From Cypionkella sp. (GTDB taxonomy: Bacteria > Pseudomonadota > Alphaproteobacteria > Rhodobacterales > Rhodobacteraceae): a stretch of DNA of 64,000 nt. A program made the position numbers and the translations under genes. The stretch lies in NCBI RefSeq assembly GCF_028290025.1, contig NZ_JAQGKQ010000112.1, positions 1-64,000 on the forward strand, in the 5' to 3' direction. The notes beneath the pieces are model-generated. The model was not told where the DNA came from. It was given only the letters and a program-made list of their open reading frames with translations, and made no database searches. Shown in pieces: positions 8,985 through 19,900 of this stretch; within the stretch, counting starts at the first letter, position 1, and every line of letters begins with the position of its first letter.

Positions 8985-10066
8985 CGCTGACATTCTATAT
9001 TGCGCGACGGTTTATGCAGATGTTCGGGCTGGTGTTCGGGGTGTTCATGGCGATTTTGCTGCTGATCGACGTTATTGATCAGTTGCGCAAATCCGGGGTG
9101 AGTTTGGGTGGGGCGTTGTATCTGTCGCTGCTCAATGTGCCGGAAAGTTTGTACCAGATCTTGCCTTTGATCATGATTTTAAGCGCGATTGCGTTGTTTT
9201 TGGGATTGGCGAGGTCTTCGGAGTTGGTGGTGGTCAGGGCTGCGGGGCGGTCTGGCTTGCATTTTCTGCTCGCTCCGGTGGTGATGGCTTTGCTGATTGG
9301 CGCGGTGGCGGTGGCGGTTTTCAATCCATTGGTGGCGGCGACCTCGAAAGCTTATGAGCGTGTGGCCGAGCGGCGGGGCCAAGATAGCGCGGTGCTGTCG
9401 CTGTCAAAAGACGGGTTTTGGATGCGGCAGGGCGGTGAGGCTGGGCAGTCGGTGATCAAGGCCGAGCGCAGCGACCCGAGTGGCACGACGTTACAGGTGG
9501 TGACGGTAATCAGCTTTGACCCGCAAGGTATGCCGTTTGAGCGGATCGAGGCGGCTTCGGCTGAATTGCTGCCGGGGGAATGGCTGCTGCATGGCGCTAA
9601 ACGCTGGTCTCTGGTGGACCCGAACCCCGAGCAAACCGCGAAGATGGCGGGCAGCGATATTCATCTGCCCACTGATCTGACGATAGATCGCCTACGGCAA
9701 GGCTTTGGTGCGCCCTCGGCTGTGGCGTTTTGGGCGCTGCCCTCGTATATCAATGCGTTAGAGCGGGCTGGGTTCTCGGCGCGGAATTATCGGGTGTGGA
9801 TGCAAATGGAGCTGGCTTTGCCGGTGTTGCTGGCGGCGATGGTGCTGATTGCGGCTGGGTTCACCATGCGGCACGCGCGGTTTGGCAAAACCGGGCAGAT
9901 GGTGCTGTTGGCGCTGCTCGGCGGATTTTTGATCTTTTTCTTACGCAACTTCGCGCAGGTTTTGGGGCAAAATGGCCAAATTCCTATATTCTTTGCCGCT
10001 TGGAGCCCTCCGATTGCCGCGACATTCCTCGCGCTTGGTTTGCTGCTGCATCTGGAGGATGGCTGA
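8981..10066 (+). CDS. lptG: LPS export ABC transporter permease LptG
   Basis: MTLTFYIARRFMQMFGLVFGVFMAILLLIDVIDQLRK...; ATGA overlap with lptF. Confidence 0.94.
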   Translation: MTLTFYIARRFMQMFGLVFGVFMAILLLIDVIDQLRKSGVSLGGALYLSLLNVPESLYQILPLIMILSAIALFLGLARSSELVVVRAAGRSGLHFLLAPVVMALLIGAVAVAVFNPLVAATSKAYERVAERRGQDSAVLSLSKDGFWMRQGGEAGQSVIKAERSDPSGTTLQVVTVISFDPQGMPFERIEAASAELLPGEWLLHGAKRWSLVDPNPEQTAKMAGSDIHLPTDLTIDRLRQGFGAPSAVAFWALPSYINALERAGFSARNYRVWMQMELALPVLLAAMVLIAAGFTMRHARFGKTGQMVLLALLGGFLIFFLRNFAQVLGQNGQIPIFFAAWSPPIAATFLALGLLLHLEDG

Positions 10067-12213
10067 TGTTTCGCCTTCTGACGTTGATCGCAGCACTATT
10101 GCTCGCCCTGCCCGCTTTGGCTCAGGACGCAGTATCCACGCAAGAACGGGCAACATTGGTTGCTGATGCCTTGCAGATCAAAGATAACTCCACCTTGATC
10201 GCGCAAGGCCATGTCGAGGTTTTCTACCAAGGTCAAAAGTTGACCGCGCAGAGCGTTACCTATGATCAGACCGCAGACCGGCTGCTGATCGAAGGTCCGA
10301 TGGTGCTAAGTGACGGAAAAGGCGCGGTGATTTTGGCCAATCAGGCCGAGATGAGCGCGGATTTTACCCAAGGGGTGCTGACCTCGGCGCGGCTGGTGTT
10401 GCAGCAGCAATTGCAACTGGCAGCGGCAGAGATACAGCGCGTGGACGGACGTTACACCGCGATGCAGCGGGTGGTGGCTTCTAGCTGTAAAATATGTGCG
10501 GGCAGTCCGACGCCGCTGTGGGAAATCCGTGCGCGCCGCGTCGTGCATGATCAGAACGAACGTCAGCTCTACTTCGATCAGGCGCAATTTCGGTTGGCGG
10601 GTGTCCCCGTGATGTACATACCGCGGCTGCGGATACCTGACCCGACGTTGAAGCGGGCTTCGGGCTTTTTGCTGCCATCGCTGCGCAACAGCTCTAACCT
10701 TGGCACCGGGCTGATGCTGCCATATTTCATCAAAATGGGCGAAAGCCGCGATTTGACGGTGACACCGTTTTTCACCACCGATGGCAATCGCACGGTCAAT
10801 CTGCGCTATCGTCAGGCGTTCGCTACCGGAGCAATAGACATTGCGGGCGGGGTTTCGCGCGACGATCTTATGCCGGGTGAGACGCGAGGCTATGTGCTCG
10901 GCACGGGTAAGTTCGCCTTGCCGCGTGGCTTTACCCTCGATTTGCGCGTCGAAGCGGTCAGCGACCCGGCTTACATTCTGGATTATGACTATCCCACCGA
11001 AGACCGGCTGGAAAGTCGCGCCGAAGTCAGTCGCACGCGGCGCAACGAATATATCTCGGGTCGCTTGATTGCGTTTCATTCGATTCGCGAGGGCGAAGAC
11101 AACGCGGCTTTGCCATCACGTATGGCAGATCTAACTTATCACCGCCGCTTTACCTTGGGCGGCTGGGGCGGTGAGGGTGGCTTTGAGTTGCAAGCGCATG
11201 GTCACGAGCGGACTTCGAACGACGCCCTGAATGACAGCAACAACGATGACATCGCAGATGGCCGCGATACGCAACGGGTGTCGCTGCGCGCCGACTGGCG
11301 CAAGAATTACCTGCTGGATAATGGCATGGAGGCGGCAGTGCTGGGCGAGGCAGCAGCCGACTTTTACTTGATCGGGCAAGACGCAGACTATGATGGCAGC
11401 AAAACCAGGCTGCATAGCGCGGTCGGAGCAGAGTTGCGCTGGCCTTGGGTGAAGTCACAGGCCAACGGCGTATCTCAGGTGATCGAGCCGGTGATGCAGA
11501 TCGTCGTGGGATCGCGTTCGGGCACCACCATTCCGAATGAGGATTCGACTCTGGTCGAGTTTGACGAGGCCAATCTGTTTGATCTAAGCCGTTTTCCCGG
11601 AGCGGACGCGGTAGAAAACGGCACGCGGGCTAATTTGGGGGTGAGCTATCTTCGGCTTGACCCGAACGGCTGGACCTTGGGGATGACTGTAGGTCGGGTG
11701 CTGCGCGCCGAAGACACCGGGCAGTTCAGCGAAGGTTCGGGGCTAAGCGGTGTCAGTTCAGATTGGATGGCTGCCTGGCAGTTGAATATAGCCGGCTTTG
11801 ATTTGACCAACCGGCTGTTGTTTGACGATGATCTTGCCATGACCAAAGCGGAGTTGCAGGCGGCCTATACGGCTGACCGTTTCACGCTGGTGACGGGTTA
11901 TGTGCATACCGAGGCAGATGCGGCGGAAAATCGTCGAAAACCGATTTCCGAGCTGACCTTGGCCTCTAGCTATCAATTGACGGATAATTGGGCGGGCCGC
12001 GTCGCCAGCCGCTACGACTTTGAGGCAGAGCGCGCGGCGAAGGCGGGGTTGGGGCTAACCTTCCGCAACGAATGTATGCTGGTCGATCTTTCACTCTCGC
12101 GTCGGTTCACGTCCTCGACTAGTGTGAAGCCGACCACATCTTTCGGGCTTTCGGTGGAACTTTTGGGCTTTGGCGGCAGCTCTACGCCGGGGCCAGCACG
12201 TCAGTGCAGATAG
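10066..12213 (+). CDS. lptD: LPS assembly outer-membrane protein LptD
   Basis: MFRLLTLIAALLLALPALAQDAVSTQERATLVADALQIKDNSTLIAQGHVEVFYQG..., OstA-like N-terminus and beta-barrel sequence. The true start is inside the longer track ORF. Confidence 0.94.
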   Translation: MFRLLTLIAALLLALPALAQDAVSTQERATLVADALQIKDNSTLIAQGHVEVFYQGQKLTAQSVTYDQTADRLLIEGPMVLSDGKGAVILANQAEMSADFTQGVLTSARLVLQQQLQLAAAEIQRVDGRYTAMQRVVASSCKICAGSPTPLWEIRARRVVHDQNERQLYFDQAQFRLAGVPVMYIPRLRIPDPTLKRASGFLLPSLRNSSNLGTGLMLPYFIKMGESRDLTVTPFFTTDGNRTVNLRYRQAFATGAIDIAGGVSRDDLMPGETRGYVLGTGKFALPRGFTLDLRVEAVSDPAYILDYDYPTEDRLESRAEVSRTRRNEYISGRLIAFHSIREGEDNAALPSRMADLTYHRRFTLGGWGGEGGFELQAHGHERTSNDALNDSNNDDIADGRDTQRVSLRADWRKNYLLDNGMEAAVLGEAAADFYLIGQDADYDGSKTRLHSAVGAELRWPWVKSQANGVSQVIEPVMQIVVGSRSGTTIPNEDSTLVEFDEANLFDLSRFPGADAVENGTRANLGVSYLRLDPNGWTLGMTVGRVLRAEDTGQFSEGSGLSGVSSDWMAAWQLNIAGFDLTNRLLFDDDLAMTKAELQAAYTADRFTLVTGYVHTEADAAENRRKPISELTLASSYQLTDNWAGRVASRYDFEAERAAKAGLGLTFRNECMLVDLSLSRRFTSSTSVKPTTSFGLSVELLGFGGSSTPGPARQCR

Positions 12214-12298
12214 TAAATCCCAATGGTCTTAACTGGCACTGGGCCTAAGCAAGTATCAGCGTTATACTGCGCTGGATAAAAGAAACGGACGACGGCAG

Positions 12299-13501
12299 GT
12301 GATCATGGTGCGACCCGCAGGCATACGGATGGTTTTGGCGCTTACGGCGCTGGTTGGCTTGGCTGCACCGATTGCGGCGGGGCCATTCACTCCGGTCAAG
12401 ATTGTGAATGATCAGGCGATCACGCAGTTTGAATACGAGCAGCGCTTGCTGTTCATGCAGCTGTTGCGCCAGCCCGGTGATCTGGAAAAAGCCGCGATGG
12501 ATACGCTGGTGGACGATCGCTTGCGGATGTCAGCGGCCAAGCAGTTTGGCGTCAAGATGTCGCCAGAACGGCTGAAAACCGGGATGGAGGAGTTCGCCTC
12601 GCGCGCCAATCTCACTGCTGACAAGTTCATCGCGATCATCGGTGAAGCTGGCGTGCAGCCGGAGACGTTCCGTGATTTCGTCGAGGCAGGTCTGGTGTGG
12701 CGCGAGATCATCCGTGGCAAATACGCGCCGACGGTGTCGATTTCTGAGACGCAGATCGACCGGGCTTTGGCGAATGGGCGGCCGTTGGTGGCTTTGCAGG
12801 TGCGGTTGTCCGAAATCGTCATTCCAGCGGTTGGGGCTGGCCGCGATGCGGCGTTGCAAAAGGCTGACCATCTGCGGCTATTGCTGCGCGGCGGGCAAGA
12901 CTTTGCGGCTTTGGCGCGGCAAAACTCCAGTGCGGCTTCGGCTGTGCGCGGTGGGGCGCTGGATTGGATGCTGTTGACGCAGCTGAAGCCCGATGCAGCA
13001 GCGGCGGTGCGTGGTTTGGCGCCCGGAGCGGTCTCTGCACCGGTGGTGCTGGACGATAGTGTGGTGATCTACCAGATGCAGGAGCAAAAGCAGGAGCTTA
13101 CAAAGCCTGCGGGCATCGTGGTGGATTATGCGACCTATCTCGTGCCGGATGATGGCACTTCTGCCGCAAAATTGCGCTCGCAAGTGGATACCTGCGCCGA
13201 TCTTTATGGCGCGGCCAAAGGTACCTCGGCGGATCGCTTGACGCGGCAGACCGTGCCGCAGGGCCAGGTGCCAAGCGATATTGCAGGGGCTTTGTCGCTG
13301 CTGGACGCGGGCGAGACTTCGACGGCTGTGACGCGTGGCGGCTGGCGGGTGTTTTTGATGCTGTGTCGCAGGGGTCCGCCGGAAACCGAACTGCCAAGTC
13401 GGGATGAGGTCAAATTGCAATTGACCAACCAGATTTTGGGGGCGCAGGCGGATATTTATCTGGAAGAACTGCGCTCTGAAGCGATGATCCGCACGCCATG
13501 A
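12299..13501 (+). CDS. surA: SurA-like periplasmic peptidylprolyl isomerase/chaperone
   Basis: Signal peptide, then [24 protein letters not shown]...[14 protein letters not shown]; position between lptD and pdxA. Confidence 0.88.
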   Translation: MIMVRPAGIRMVLALTALVGLAAPIAAGPFTPVKIVNDQAITQFEYEQRLLFMQLLRQPGDLEKAAMDTLVDDRLRMSAAKQFGVKMSPERLKTGMEEFASRANLTADKFIAIIGEAGVQPETFRDFVEAGLVWREIIRGKYAPTVSISETQIDRALANGRPLVALQVRLSEIVIPAVGAGRDAALQKADHLRLLLRGGQDFAALARQNSSAASAVRGGALDWMLLTQLKPDAAAAVRGLAPGAVSAPVVLDDSVVIYQMQEQKQELTKPAGIVVDYATYLVPDDGTSAAKLRSQVDTCADLYGAAKGTSADRLTRQTVPQGQVPSDIAGALSLLDAGETSTAVTRGGWRVFLMLCRRGPPETELPSRDEVKLQLTNQILGAQADIYLEELRSEAMIRTP

Positions 13502-13511
13502 GTTTGCGCGG

Positions 13512-14480
13512 ATGAGGCTTCCGGTTGCGCTGACCTGTGGCGATCCGTCTGGGGTCGGGCCGGAACTGGCGCTTAGCGCGCGGGCGGCGTTGGGGACGGA
13601 GGTGCCGTTGTTCTGGATCGGTGATCCTCGACATCTGGGCGCGGGTGCGTTTCAGCAAATAGCGACGCCTGCCGAAGCCGAGGCGGTGCCCGCGCATCTG
13701 CTGCCGGTGTTGGCGCACCGATTTGCCGGCCGCGCGGTGCCAAGTCAGCCAGCGCCCGCCAATGCGGCAGGGGTAATTGAGGTGATCGAGCGGGCGGTGG
13801 CCTTGGTGCAGGCCGGGCAAGCCGCGGCGGTATGCACGGCACCGATCCACAAGAAGGCTCTCAAGGATGGCGCAGGGTTTGCGTTTCCCGGCCATACCGA
13901 GTTTCTGGCGCATCTGGCGGGGGTTGAGCGGGTGGTAATGATGCTCGCGTCACCACTGTTGCGGGTGGTGCCAGTGACGATTCATATCGCGATTGAAGAC
14001 GTGCCGGGAGCTTTGACGACGGAGCTGCTAGAAGACACCATTCGCATCACGGATGCCGGGTTGCGGCGGGATTTCGGACTGGCGAAGCCTCGGTTGGCGG
14101 TGGCGGGGCTGAACCCACATGCGGGCGAAGGCGGCGCTATGGGGTGGGAGGAGATCAATCTGATTACCCCGGTGCTGGATCGGTTGCGGGCTGAAGGGTT
14201 TGATCTGCGCGGGCCGTCGTCGGCCGATACGATGTTTCACGCGCGGGCGCGCGAAGGCTATGACGCAGCGATTTGCATGTATCACGATCAGGCGCTTATC
14301 CCGATCAAAACGCTGGATTTCGATGGCGGAGTGAACGTGACCTTGGGGCTGCCGTTCGTGCGGACATCACCGGATCATGGCACGGCGTATGACATTGCGG
14401 GCAAAGGTTTGGCGCGGCCGGACAGTTTGATTGCGGCGCTAAGAATGGCGCATCAGATGGCAGCGGCGCGCTTGGGGTGA
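13512..14480 (+). CDS. pdxA: 4-hydroxythreonine-4-phosphate dehydrogenase
   Basis: [21 protein letters not shown]...[11 protein letters not shown]...[16 protein letters not shown]...[15 protein letters not shown]. Confidence 0.97.
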   Translation: MRLPVALTCGDPSGVGPELALSARAALGTEVPLFWIGDPRHLGAGAFQQIATPAEAEAVPAHLLPVLAHRFAGRAVPSQPAPANAAGVIEVIERAVALVQAGQAAAVCTAPIHKKALKDGAGFAFPGHTEFLAHLAGVERVVMMLASPLLRVVPVTIHIAIEDVPGALTTELLEDTIRITDAGLRRDFGLAKPRLAVAGLNPHAGEGGAMGWEEINLITPVLDRLRAEGFDLRGPSSADTMFHARAREGYDAAICMYHDQALIPIKTLDFDGGVNVTLGLPFVRTSPDHGTAYDIAGKGLARPDSLIAALRMAHQMAAARLG

Positions 14481-14486
14481 ATCAGC

Positions 14487-14520
14487 GGGGGCCAGCCCCC
14501 CGCGCCCCCGGGATATTTGA
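14487..14520. repeat. Dispersed intergenic GC-rich repeat, copy 1
   Basis: GGGGCCAGCCCCCCGCGCCCCCGGGATATTTGA; a related copy at 27476-27513. Confidence 0.65.
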
Positions 14521-14536
14521 GCACAGAGGATGAATT

Positions 14537-15379
14537 ATGGGCACGATTGACGGGTTGCCGCCTCTGCGTGAGGTGATCAGGGCGCATGATCTGGTGGCGA
14601 AAAAGCAGCTCGGGCAGAACTTTCTGCTCGATCTGAACCTGACCGCGAAGATTGCGCGGCTGGCGGGGGATTTGTCGGCTTGTGACGTGCTGGAGGTTGG
14701 CCCCGGCCCGGGCGGGCTGACGCGCGGGCTGTTGGTGGAAGGTGCGCGGCGGGTTTTGGCGGTAGAAAAAGACCCGCGTTGTGTGCCTGCGCTGGAGGAA
14801 ATCAGCGCGGCCTATCCGGGGCGGTTGGAGATTATCAACGCCGATGCGATGGAAATTGACGTGCTGGGGCATTTGAATGCGCCAGTGCGGGTGATCGCGA
14901 ATTTACCTTATAATGTCGGCACCGAGCTGTTGATCCGCTGGCTTACGCCGCAGGTCTGGCCGCCGTTTTGGCAGAGCCTGACGCTGATGTTTCAAAAAGA
15001 GGTGGCCGAGCGGATCGTCGCGAAGCCCCGCACCGAACATTATGGCAGGCTGGCTTTGCTGGTCGGCTGGCGCTGCGACGCAAAGATCGTCATGCATTTG
15101 CCACCCGAGGCGTTTACGCCCGCGCCGAAAGTGCATTCGGCTGTGGTGCATTTCACCCGGTTGGAGCAGCCTCGGTTTCCAGCCGATGAGGTGGTTTTGA
15201 ACCGCATCACCACGATGGCGTTTGGGCAGCGGCGCAAGATGCTGCGCTCTAGTTTAAAGGGAATGGGGCCCGCGATTGAGGCCCAGTTGGTAGCCGCGGA
15301 GATCGAGCCGACCGCGCGGGCTGAGGAGATTTCGCTGGAGCGGTTTTGTGCTTTGGCAAGGATCGTGGCGGCGGGCTGA
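14537..15379 (+). CDS. rsmA: 16S rRNA (adenine1518-N6/adenine1519-N6)-dimethyltransferase
   Basis: [45 protein letters not shown]...[11 protein letters not shown]. Confidence 0.97.
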   Translation: MGTIDGLPPLREVIRAHDLVAKKQLGQNFLLDLNLTAKIARLAGDLSACDVLEVGPGPGGLTRGLLVEGARRVLAVEKDPRCVPALEEISAAYPGRLEIINADAMEIDVLGHLNAPVRVIANLPYNVGTELLIRWLTPQVWPPFWQSLTLMFQKEVAERIVAKPRTEHYGRLALLVGWRCDAKIVMHLPPEAFTPAPKVHSAVVHFTRLEQPRFPADEVVLNRITTMAFGQRRKMLRSSLKGMGPAIEAQLVAAEIEPTARAEEISLERFCALARIVAAG

Positions 15380-15399
15380 ACACCTTTGCCATTGAGAGC

Positions 15400-15426
15400 A
15401 AAAAGCCCGCTCATGGCGGGCTTTTT
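15400..15426. terminator. Bidirectional rho-independent terminator between rsmA and the DUF4167 gene
   Basis: AAAAAGCCCGC-tcatg-GCGGGCTTTTT, perfect 11-bp inverted repeat with A/T tails between convergent genes. Confidence 0.9.
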
Positions 15427-15468
15427 GGTGACGTGTGTAATTATAAGTCTCTAGCTTACCGGGCAGAA

Positions 15469-16803
15469 TTATTCGGTCGGGTCAGCGTCAACCGGCGAGC
15501 TGTCAGGGACAACCAATTTCCTCTGGCGCGGTGCGCGCGTGGTTTTGGGTGCCACCTCTGCGCTTGGCTGAGCTTCGGCTGCCGGTTTCGCGGCGCGCGG
15601 CGCACGGGTTTTGGCAGGTGCGGCGGCGGCTTGTTCTACCTGCGCCACAACGGCCGCAGGCGATTCGAAGCGTGGAGCTTCTGCGCGGGGTGCTTCTGCA
15701 CGCGGAGTTTCGACACGCGGAGTTTCGACGCTTGGATTTTCGCCATTTCGATTTTCGACACGAGGTGTGTCAACTGTGGCTTCGTCTCGGGCGCTTACAA
15801 AACGTGGCGTCTCAGTGCGAGGAGCCTCGGTGCGTGGCGTCTCGGTGCGAGGAGCCTCAGTGCGAGGAGTTTCGGTGCGCGGTTGTTGTTCAACTCGCGG
15901 CTGTTCGGCGCGTTGTTGTTCGCTACGAGGTTGTTCGTTGCGCTGCTGGTCGTTGCGCTGCTGATCGCTGCGCTGCTGATCGTTGCGCTGCTGATCGTTG
16001 CGGGGTGGGCGTTGCTCGCGGTTTTTGTCATCGCGGGGACGGTTTTCCTGACGGTTGCCGTCTGTACGACGCTGCTGTTCTTGGCGTGGCTGCGCGTTGT
16101 CGCGCGGCTGGTTATTGTGCTGCACGTAATCGCGCTGTTGCGCGTTGTCACGCTGTTGGCCGTCTCGCTGCTGATTATCGCGAGCTTGCCCATCACGCTG
16201 CTGGTTATCGCGGCGGTAATTTTCTTGGCGCGGCTGCGGGCGGCTTGCCTCGGGCAGATCGACAAGAGTGTGTTCGTCTTCATCCACCACGCTGAAACCG
16301 CCGGTGTAGGGCTGTTCTGCCTCGCTGGAATCACTCCGCTCGGGACGGTAATCGCCACGCTCATTGCGGTAGTCTTGCCGATCACGGTTGCCAGTTTGGC
16401 CGCCGCTTTGGCTGTTCTGATTATTTTGGCTGTTGTGATTATTTTGACCGGGCTGATAGTTCTGGCCGGTCTGGCCGTTGTTTTGGCCGTTCTGATTGCC
16501 TTGGCTGTTCTGATTGCCGCCTTGGTATTGCTGGCGGGTCTCTTGTTCAGCAGCCATCTCGCGCGTGGCTTCGGCCAACATGCGGGTGTAATGCTCGGCG
16601 TGCTGGCTGAAGTTTTCAGCCGCCACACGGTCATTCGACCGCTGGGCATCGCCTGCCAGCATCTGATATTTCTCGATAATCTGTTGCGGCGTGCCGCGCA
16701 CTTTGCCTTCGGGGCCGGAGCTGTCGAAGACGCGGTTGATGATATTGCCGAGAGTGCGCGGGCGGTTCGTCTTTGAACGCGAACGGGACTTGGAAGAGCG
16801 CAT
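15469..16803 (-). CDS. DUF4167 domain protein with a long low-complexity Q/N/R and PRTE-repeat tail
   Basis: MRSSKSRSRSKTNRPRTLGNIINRVFDSSGPEGKVRGTPQQIIEKYQMLAGDAQRSNDRVAAENFSQHAEHYTRML... matches the DUF4167 N-terminal domain; adjacent to prmC/prfA. Confidence 0.88.
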   Translation of the reverse strand: MRSSKSRSRSKTNRPRTLGNIINRVFDSSGPEGKVRGTPQQIIEKYQMLAGDAQRSNDRVAAENFSQHAEHYTRMLAEATREMAAEQETRQQYQGGNQNSQGNQNGQNNGQTGQNYQPGQNNHNSQNNQNSQSGGQTGNRDRQDYRNERGDYRPERSDSSEAEQPYTGGFSVVDEDEHTLVDLPEASRPQPRQENYRRDNQQRDGQARDNQQRDGQQRDNAQQRDYVQHNNQPRDNAQPRQEQQRRTDGNRQENRPRDDKNREQRPPRNDQQRNDQQRSDQQRNDQQRNEQPRSEQQRAEQPRVEQQPRTETPRTEAPRTETPRTEAPRTETPRFVSARDEATVDTPRVENRNGENPSVETPRVETPRAEAPRAEAPRFESPAAVVAQVEQAAAAPAKTRAPRAAKPAAEAQPSAEVAPKTTRAPRQRKLVVPDSSPVDADPTE

Positions 16804-16983
16804 CTTGTCCTTTGATCCAGATGGTCCGGGAGAATGCGCCTAATCCACTTAGGATCGTCAGCCCCTTAAGGCTTGGCAGCAATGACCGGGTTTGCGCGTG
16901 TCAGTGCCGAATTGCACCGAATATCGCGTGGAAATGAATAATCACAGGGGGGGCTTGCTGACAAGCAGATTCTTGCAAAACGG

Positions 16984-17853
16984 TTACATTTCGCCACAAT
17001 TATCAGCGTTTCGCGGCTTTTGGGCACAAACAACGCGGTTTCGGCCATCCATGTCTTGCAGCACTCGGATGTTTTCCAGCCCCCGATCTGCAAGCAGCAT
17101 GGATACAACATGGGCTTGGCTTGGCCCGATTTCAAGGATCAGCCGCCCACCAGCCAACAGCCGCGCGGGGGCTTGGGCAGCGATGGCACGGTAGGCATCA
17201 AGGCCGTCGCCGCCGGGGGTGAGGGCGGCGTGAGGCTCCCATTGCAGCACCTCGGGGGCAAGGTCGGGCATCTCAGCGGCTGCGATATAGGGCGGGTTGG
17301 ACACGATCAGGTCGAAGCGGCCGGGGATGGAATTCAGCCAATCGGACTGCAGGAATTGCGCTCGGGGGGTGAGGTTGAGGGTGGCCGCGTTTGTTTTGGC
17401 TACGTCGAGGGCTTTGGCGGACAAATCGCTGCCGACGCCGCTCGCCATTGGCATGTCGGCGAGGCAGGACAGCAGGATGCAGCCGGTGCCAGTGCCAAGG
17501 TCGAGCATTTTCAAGAAAGGGCGGGTCAGGGCCTCGGCGACGAGAATTTCGGTTTCGGGGCGCGGGTCGAGGGTGTCGCGCGTGACTTTGAAGCTGCGGC
17601 CCCAGAACAGGCGCTGGCCGGTGATTTGCGCCACCGGCTGACGATCGAGGCGGGCGGTGATGGCTTTTTCGAATGCGGCTTGCGCCTGATCGGTCATTGC
17701 GTCGGGCAGATGCAGGGTCAGGCGATCAGCGGCGATGCCCATGGCATAGGCGAGCAGCAGGCGGGCGTCGCGCGGAGCATTTTCGATGCCAGCGGCAGTC
17801 AGCCGCGGGATGGCGGCGCGCAGGACTGCTTGCGCCGTCGTAGCGGCCGTCAT
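16984..17853 (-). CDS. prmC: Peptide chain release factor N5-glutamine methyltransferase
   Basis: [19 protein letters not shown]...[15 protein letters not shown]; overlaps the prfA stop. Confidence 0.95.
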   Translation of the reverse strand: MTAATTAQAVLRAAIPRLTAAGIENAPRDARLLLAYAMGIAADRLTLHLPDAMTDQAQAAFEKAITARLDRQPVAQITGQRLFWGRSFKVTRDTLDPRPETEILVAEALTRPFLKMLDLGTGTGCILLSCLADMPMASGVGSDLSAKALDVAKTNAATLNLTPRAQFLQSDWLNSIPGRFDLIVSNPPYIAAAEMPDLAPEVLQWEPHAALTPGGDGLDAYRAIAAQAPARLLAGGRLILEIGPSQAHVVSMLLADRGLENIRVLQDMDGRNRVVCAQKPRNADNCGEM

Positions 17854-18905
17854 GCCTCCATCTCGGCCAGTTTGCTGGCTTGGTCATGCGCAACCAGAGC
17901 GTTGACGACTTCGCCGAGATCGCCCTGCATGATCTGGGCCAGCGAATACAGCGTCAGGTTGATCCGGTGGTCAGTCATGCGGCCTTGCGGAAAGTTATAG
18001 GTGCGGATGCGTTCAGAGCGATCACCGGAGCCGACTTGGCTTTTGCGCTCGGCGGCGCGGGCATCATCGACGCGGGCGCGTTCTAGATCGAACAGGCGGG
18101 CGCGCAAAACCTGCATGGCGATTTCTTTGTTGCGGTGCTGGGACTTTTGCGCTGAGACGACGATCATGCCAGTCGGGATATGGGTGATCCGCACGGCTGA
18201 GTCGGTGGTGTTGACGTGTTGGCCGCCTGCGCCTGAAGCTCGCATGGTGTCGATGCGGATATCCGAGGCGGGGATTTGCAGATCGACTTCCTCTGCTTCG
18301 GGCAGCACGGCGACGGTGGCGGCAGAGGTGTGCACCCTGCCCTGCGCCTCGGTTTCGGGCACGCGCTGGACTCGATGGACGCCGGATTCGAACTTTAGTT
18401 TGGCGAACACGCCTTCGCCTGCGATATGCACCTGCACATCCTTGATGCCGCCGAGTTCAGAGTCTTGCTGTTCCAAGATTTCAAAGGTCCAACCCATTTT
18501 CTCGGAATAGCGCTGATACATCCGGAGCAGATCGGCCGCGAACAAGGCCGCTTCATCGCCGCCGGTACCGGGGCGAATCTCTAGGATCGCCGGGCGGGCG
18601 TCGGCAGAGTCTTTCGGCAGCAAGGCGATTTGCAGACGGGCTTCCATCTCGGGGATGCGGGCTTTCAGCACCGGCATTTCATCCTCGGCCAAGCCTCGCA
18701 TTTCGGGATCGGCGAGCATGATCTCGGCTTCAGCCAGATCATCCAAGGCGCGGCGGTAGGCGACGATCTCATCTGCGACGGGCTTAAGATCCGAATACTC
18801 ACGCGAGAGGTTCGCAATCTCGGCTGGGGATGCGCCTGCGTTGAGTTTTGCTTCGAGAAATTCGAAACGCTGAGTGATTTGGGCGAGTTTTTCTAACGGA
18901 ACCAT
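17850..18905 (-). CDS. prfA: Peptide chain release factor 1
   Basis: GGQ motif in [47 protein letters not shown]. Confidence 0.98.
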   Translation of the reverse strand: MVPLEKLAQITQRFEFLEAKLNAGASPAEIANLSREYSDLKPVADEIVAYRRALDDLAEAEIMLADPEMRGLAEDEMPVLKARIPEMEARLQIALLPKDSADARPAILEIRPGTGGDEAALFAADLLRMYQRYSEKMGWTFEILEQQDSELGGIKDVQVHIAGEGVFAKLKFESGVHRVQRVPETEAQGRVHTSAATVAVLPEAEEVDLQIPASDIRIDTMRASGAGGQHVNTTDSAVRITHIPTGMIVVSAQKSQHRNKEIAMQVLRARLFDLERARVDDARAAERKSQVGSGDRSERIRTYNFPQGRMTDHRINLTLYSLAQIMQGDLGEVVNALVAHDQASKLAEMEA

Positions 18906-18976
18906 GGCTGCGGTTTGCAGAGTTCGACGGCTTTGGTCAAGAGCAAGATCGACCTCTGCGCCGCTGCTGCAACGAC

Positions 18977-19576
18977 TTATGGCGTGGTTGCAAGGAAGGT
19001 GGCCTGCGTAGCGGCTTTCCAGATGAAGCCGTCGATTTGGTAAGGCCGACCCAAAGTGTCGCCCGCACTTGCGACCTTCACAACCGACCAGTCATTTTTC
19101 GTCGAAACATCAACCACTTTCATGCCAAGCGAGACTTGGCTCGGCTTCCAGTTGGCGTGGTCGATCAGTATTTCGCGCTCTGACACCACTTGCGAAACAA
19201 CAGCAACATGGCCTTTTGGCAGCTTACGGGTGGACGAGAACGCCATCACCGCACCAACAACCGGATCGTGGCCGCGCGCGAATTTGTCTTTAGCCTGACC
19301 CCACCAAGTACCAGCATTGCCTTTGATTTCCACGCCACTCGCGTCTCGCGCGAAGGGCACGCACCAGACCTTTTGACCCTTGGCGCGTTTGGCCTTCGCG
19401 TTGCCGATGGCTTTCGCGACGAAATTGGGGTTCAAACCGGGCTGGATCAGCTCGGGGTGGGCAGAGAGCATCGTCACTTCCGAACCGTTAGGCACGCACG
19501 CGGCGCTGAGAACCAATACGCCGATGAGAGCGGCAATACGTGGCACAGCGGCCAGAGTGCGGAAGTTTAACGCCAT
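18977..19576 (-). CDS. CHAP-domain putative lipoprotein (amidase/endopeptidase-like)
   Basis: Lipobox-like [31 protein letters not shown]...[23 protein letters not shown] fits the Cys/His/Asn pattern of CHAP domains. Confidence 0.75.
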   Translation of the reverse strand: MALNFRTLAAVPRIAALIGVLVLSAACVPNGSEVTMLSAHPELIQPGLNPNFVAKAIGNAKAKRAKGQKVWCVPFARDASGVEIKGNAGTWWGQAKDKFARGHDPVVGAVMAFSSTRKLPKGHVAVVSQVVSEREILIDHANWKPSQVSLGMKVVDVSTKNDWSVVKVASAGDTLGRPYQIDGFIWKAATQATFLATTP

Positions 19577-19900
19577 GTGTATGTCCCAAGTCTGTTGTTT
19601 TCGATCTGGCAGCGGTGATTCTTGGTTGGCCCAAGTTGTTGCTGCGTTGCGGCGACAATCACGGTTGCGAGATAAAAATCAACGAACTGAAATATCAGTG
19701 GGCGGCAATCCGCCTCTGTAAGTGGGAAAAACAGGCAGGAAGCGGCATATTGGGAGGGAACCAAGCGCTTCGCTGTGCGTTATGCAAGTCGCTGAACCAG
19801 ATTTAGCCTAATATTTAGGCAAATGCCACATATTAGACCGCGCCCTGCCCTAATCAATCAAGCAAGACGCTGGTCAATTTTTAGCTGACTTCGGGCTCGT

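Noticed and set aside
15700-16560. Dense short DNA repeats that might look like a CRISPR or VNTR array
   Set aside because: The repeats are in-frame codon repeats of the DUF4167 protein, without constant repeat/unique spacer structure.
15346-16776. 476-aa + strand ORF rich in Leu/Val/Ala resembling a membrane protein
   Set aside because: Antisense translation of the DUF4167 Q/N/R repeats; the hydrophobic repeats are the complement of low-complexity codons.
19806-19820. GCCTAA-TAT-TTAGGC palindrome
   Set aside because: Short, about 230 bp from the nearest start and single copy; insufficient support.
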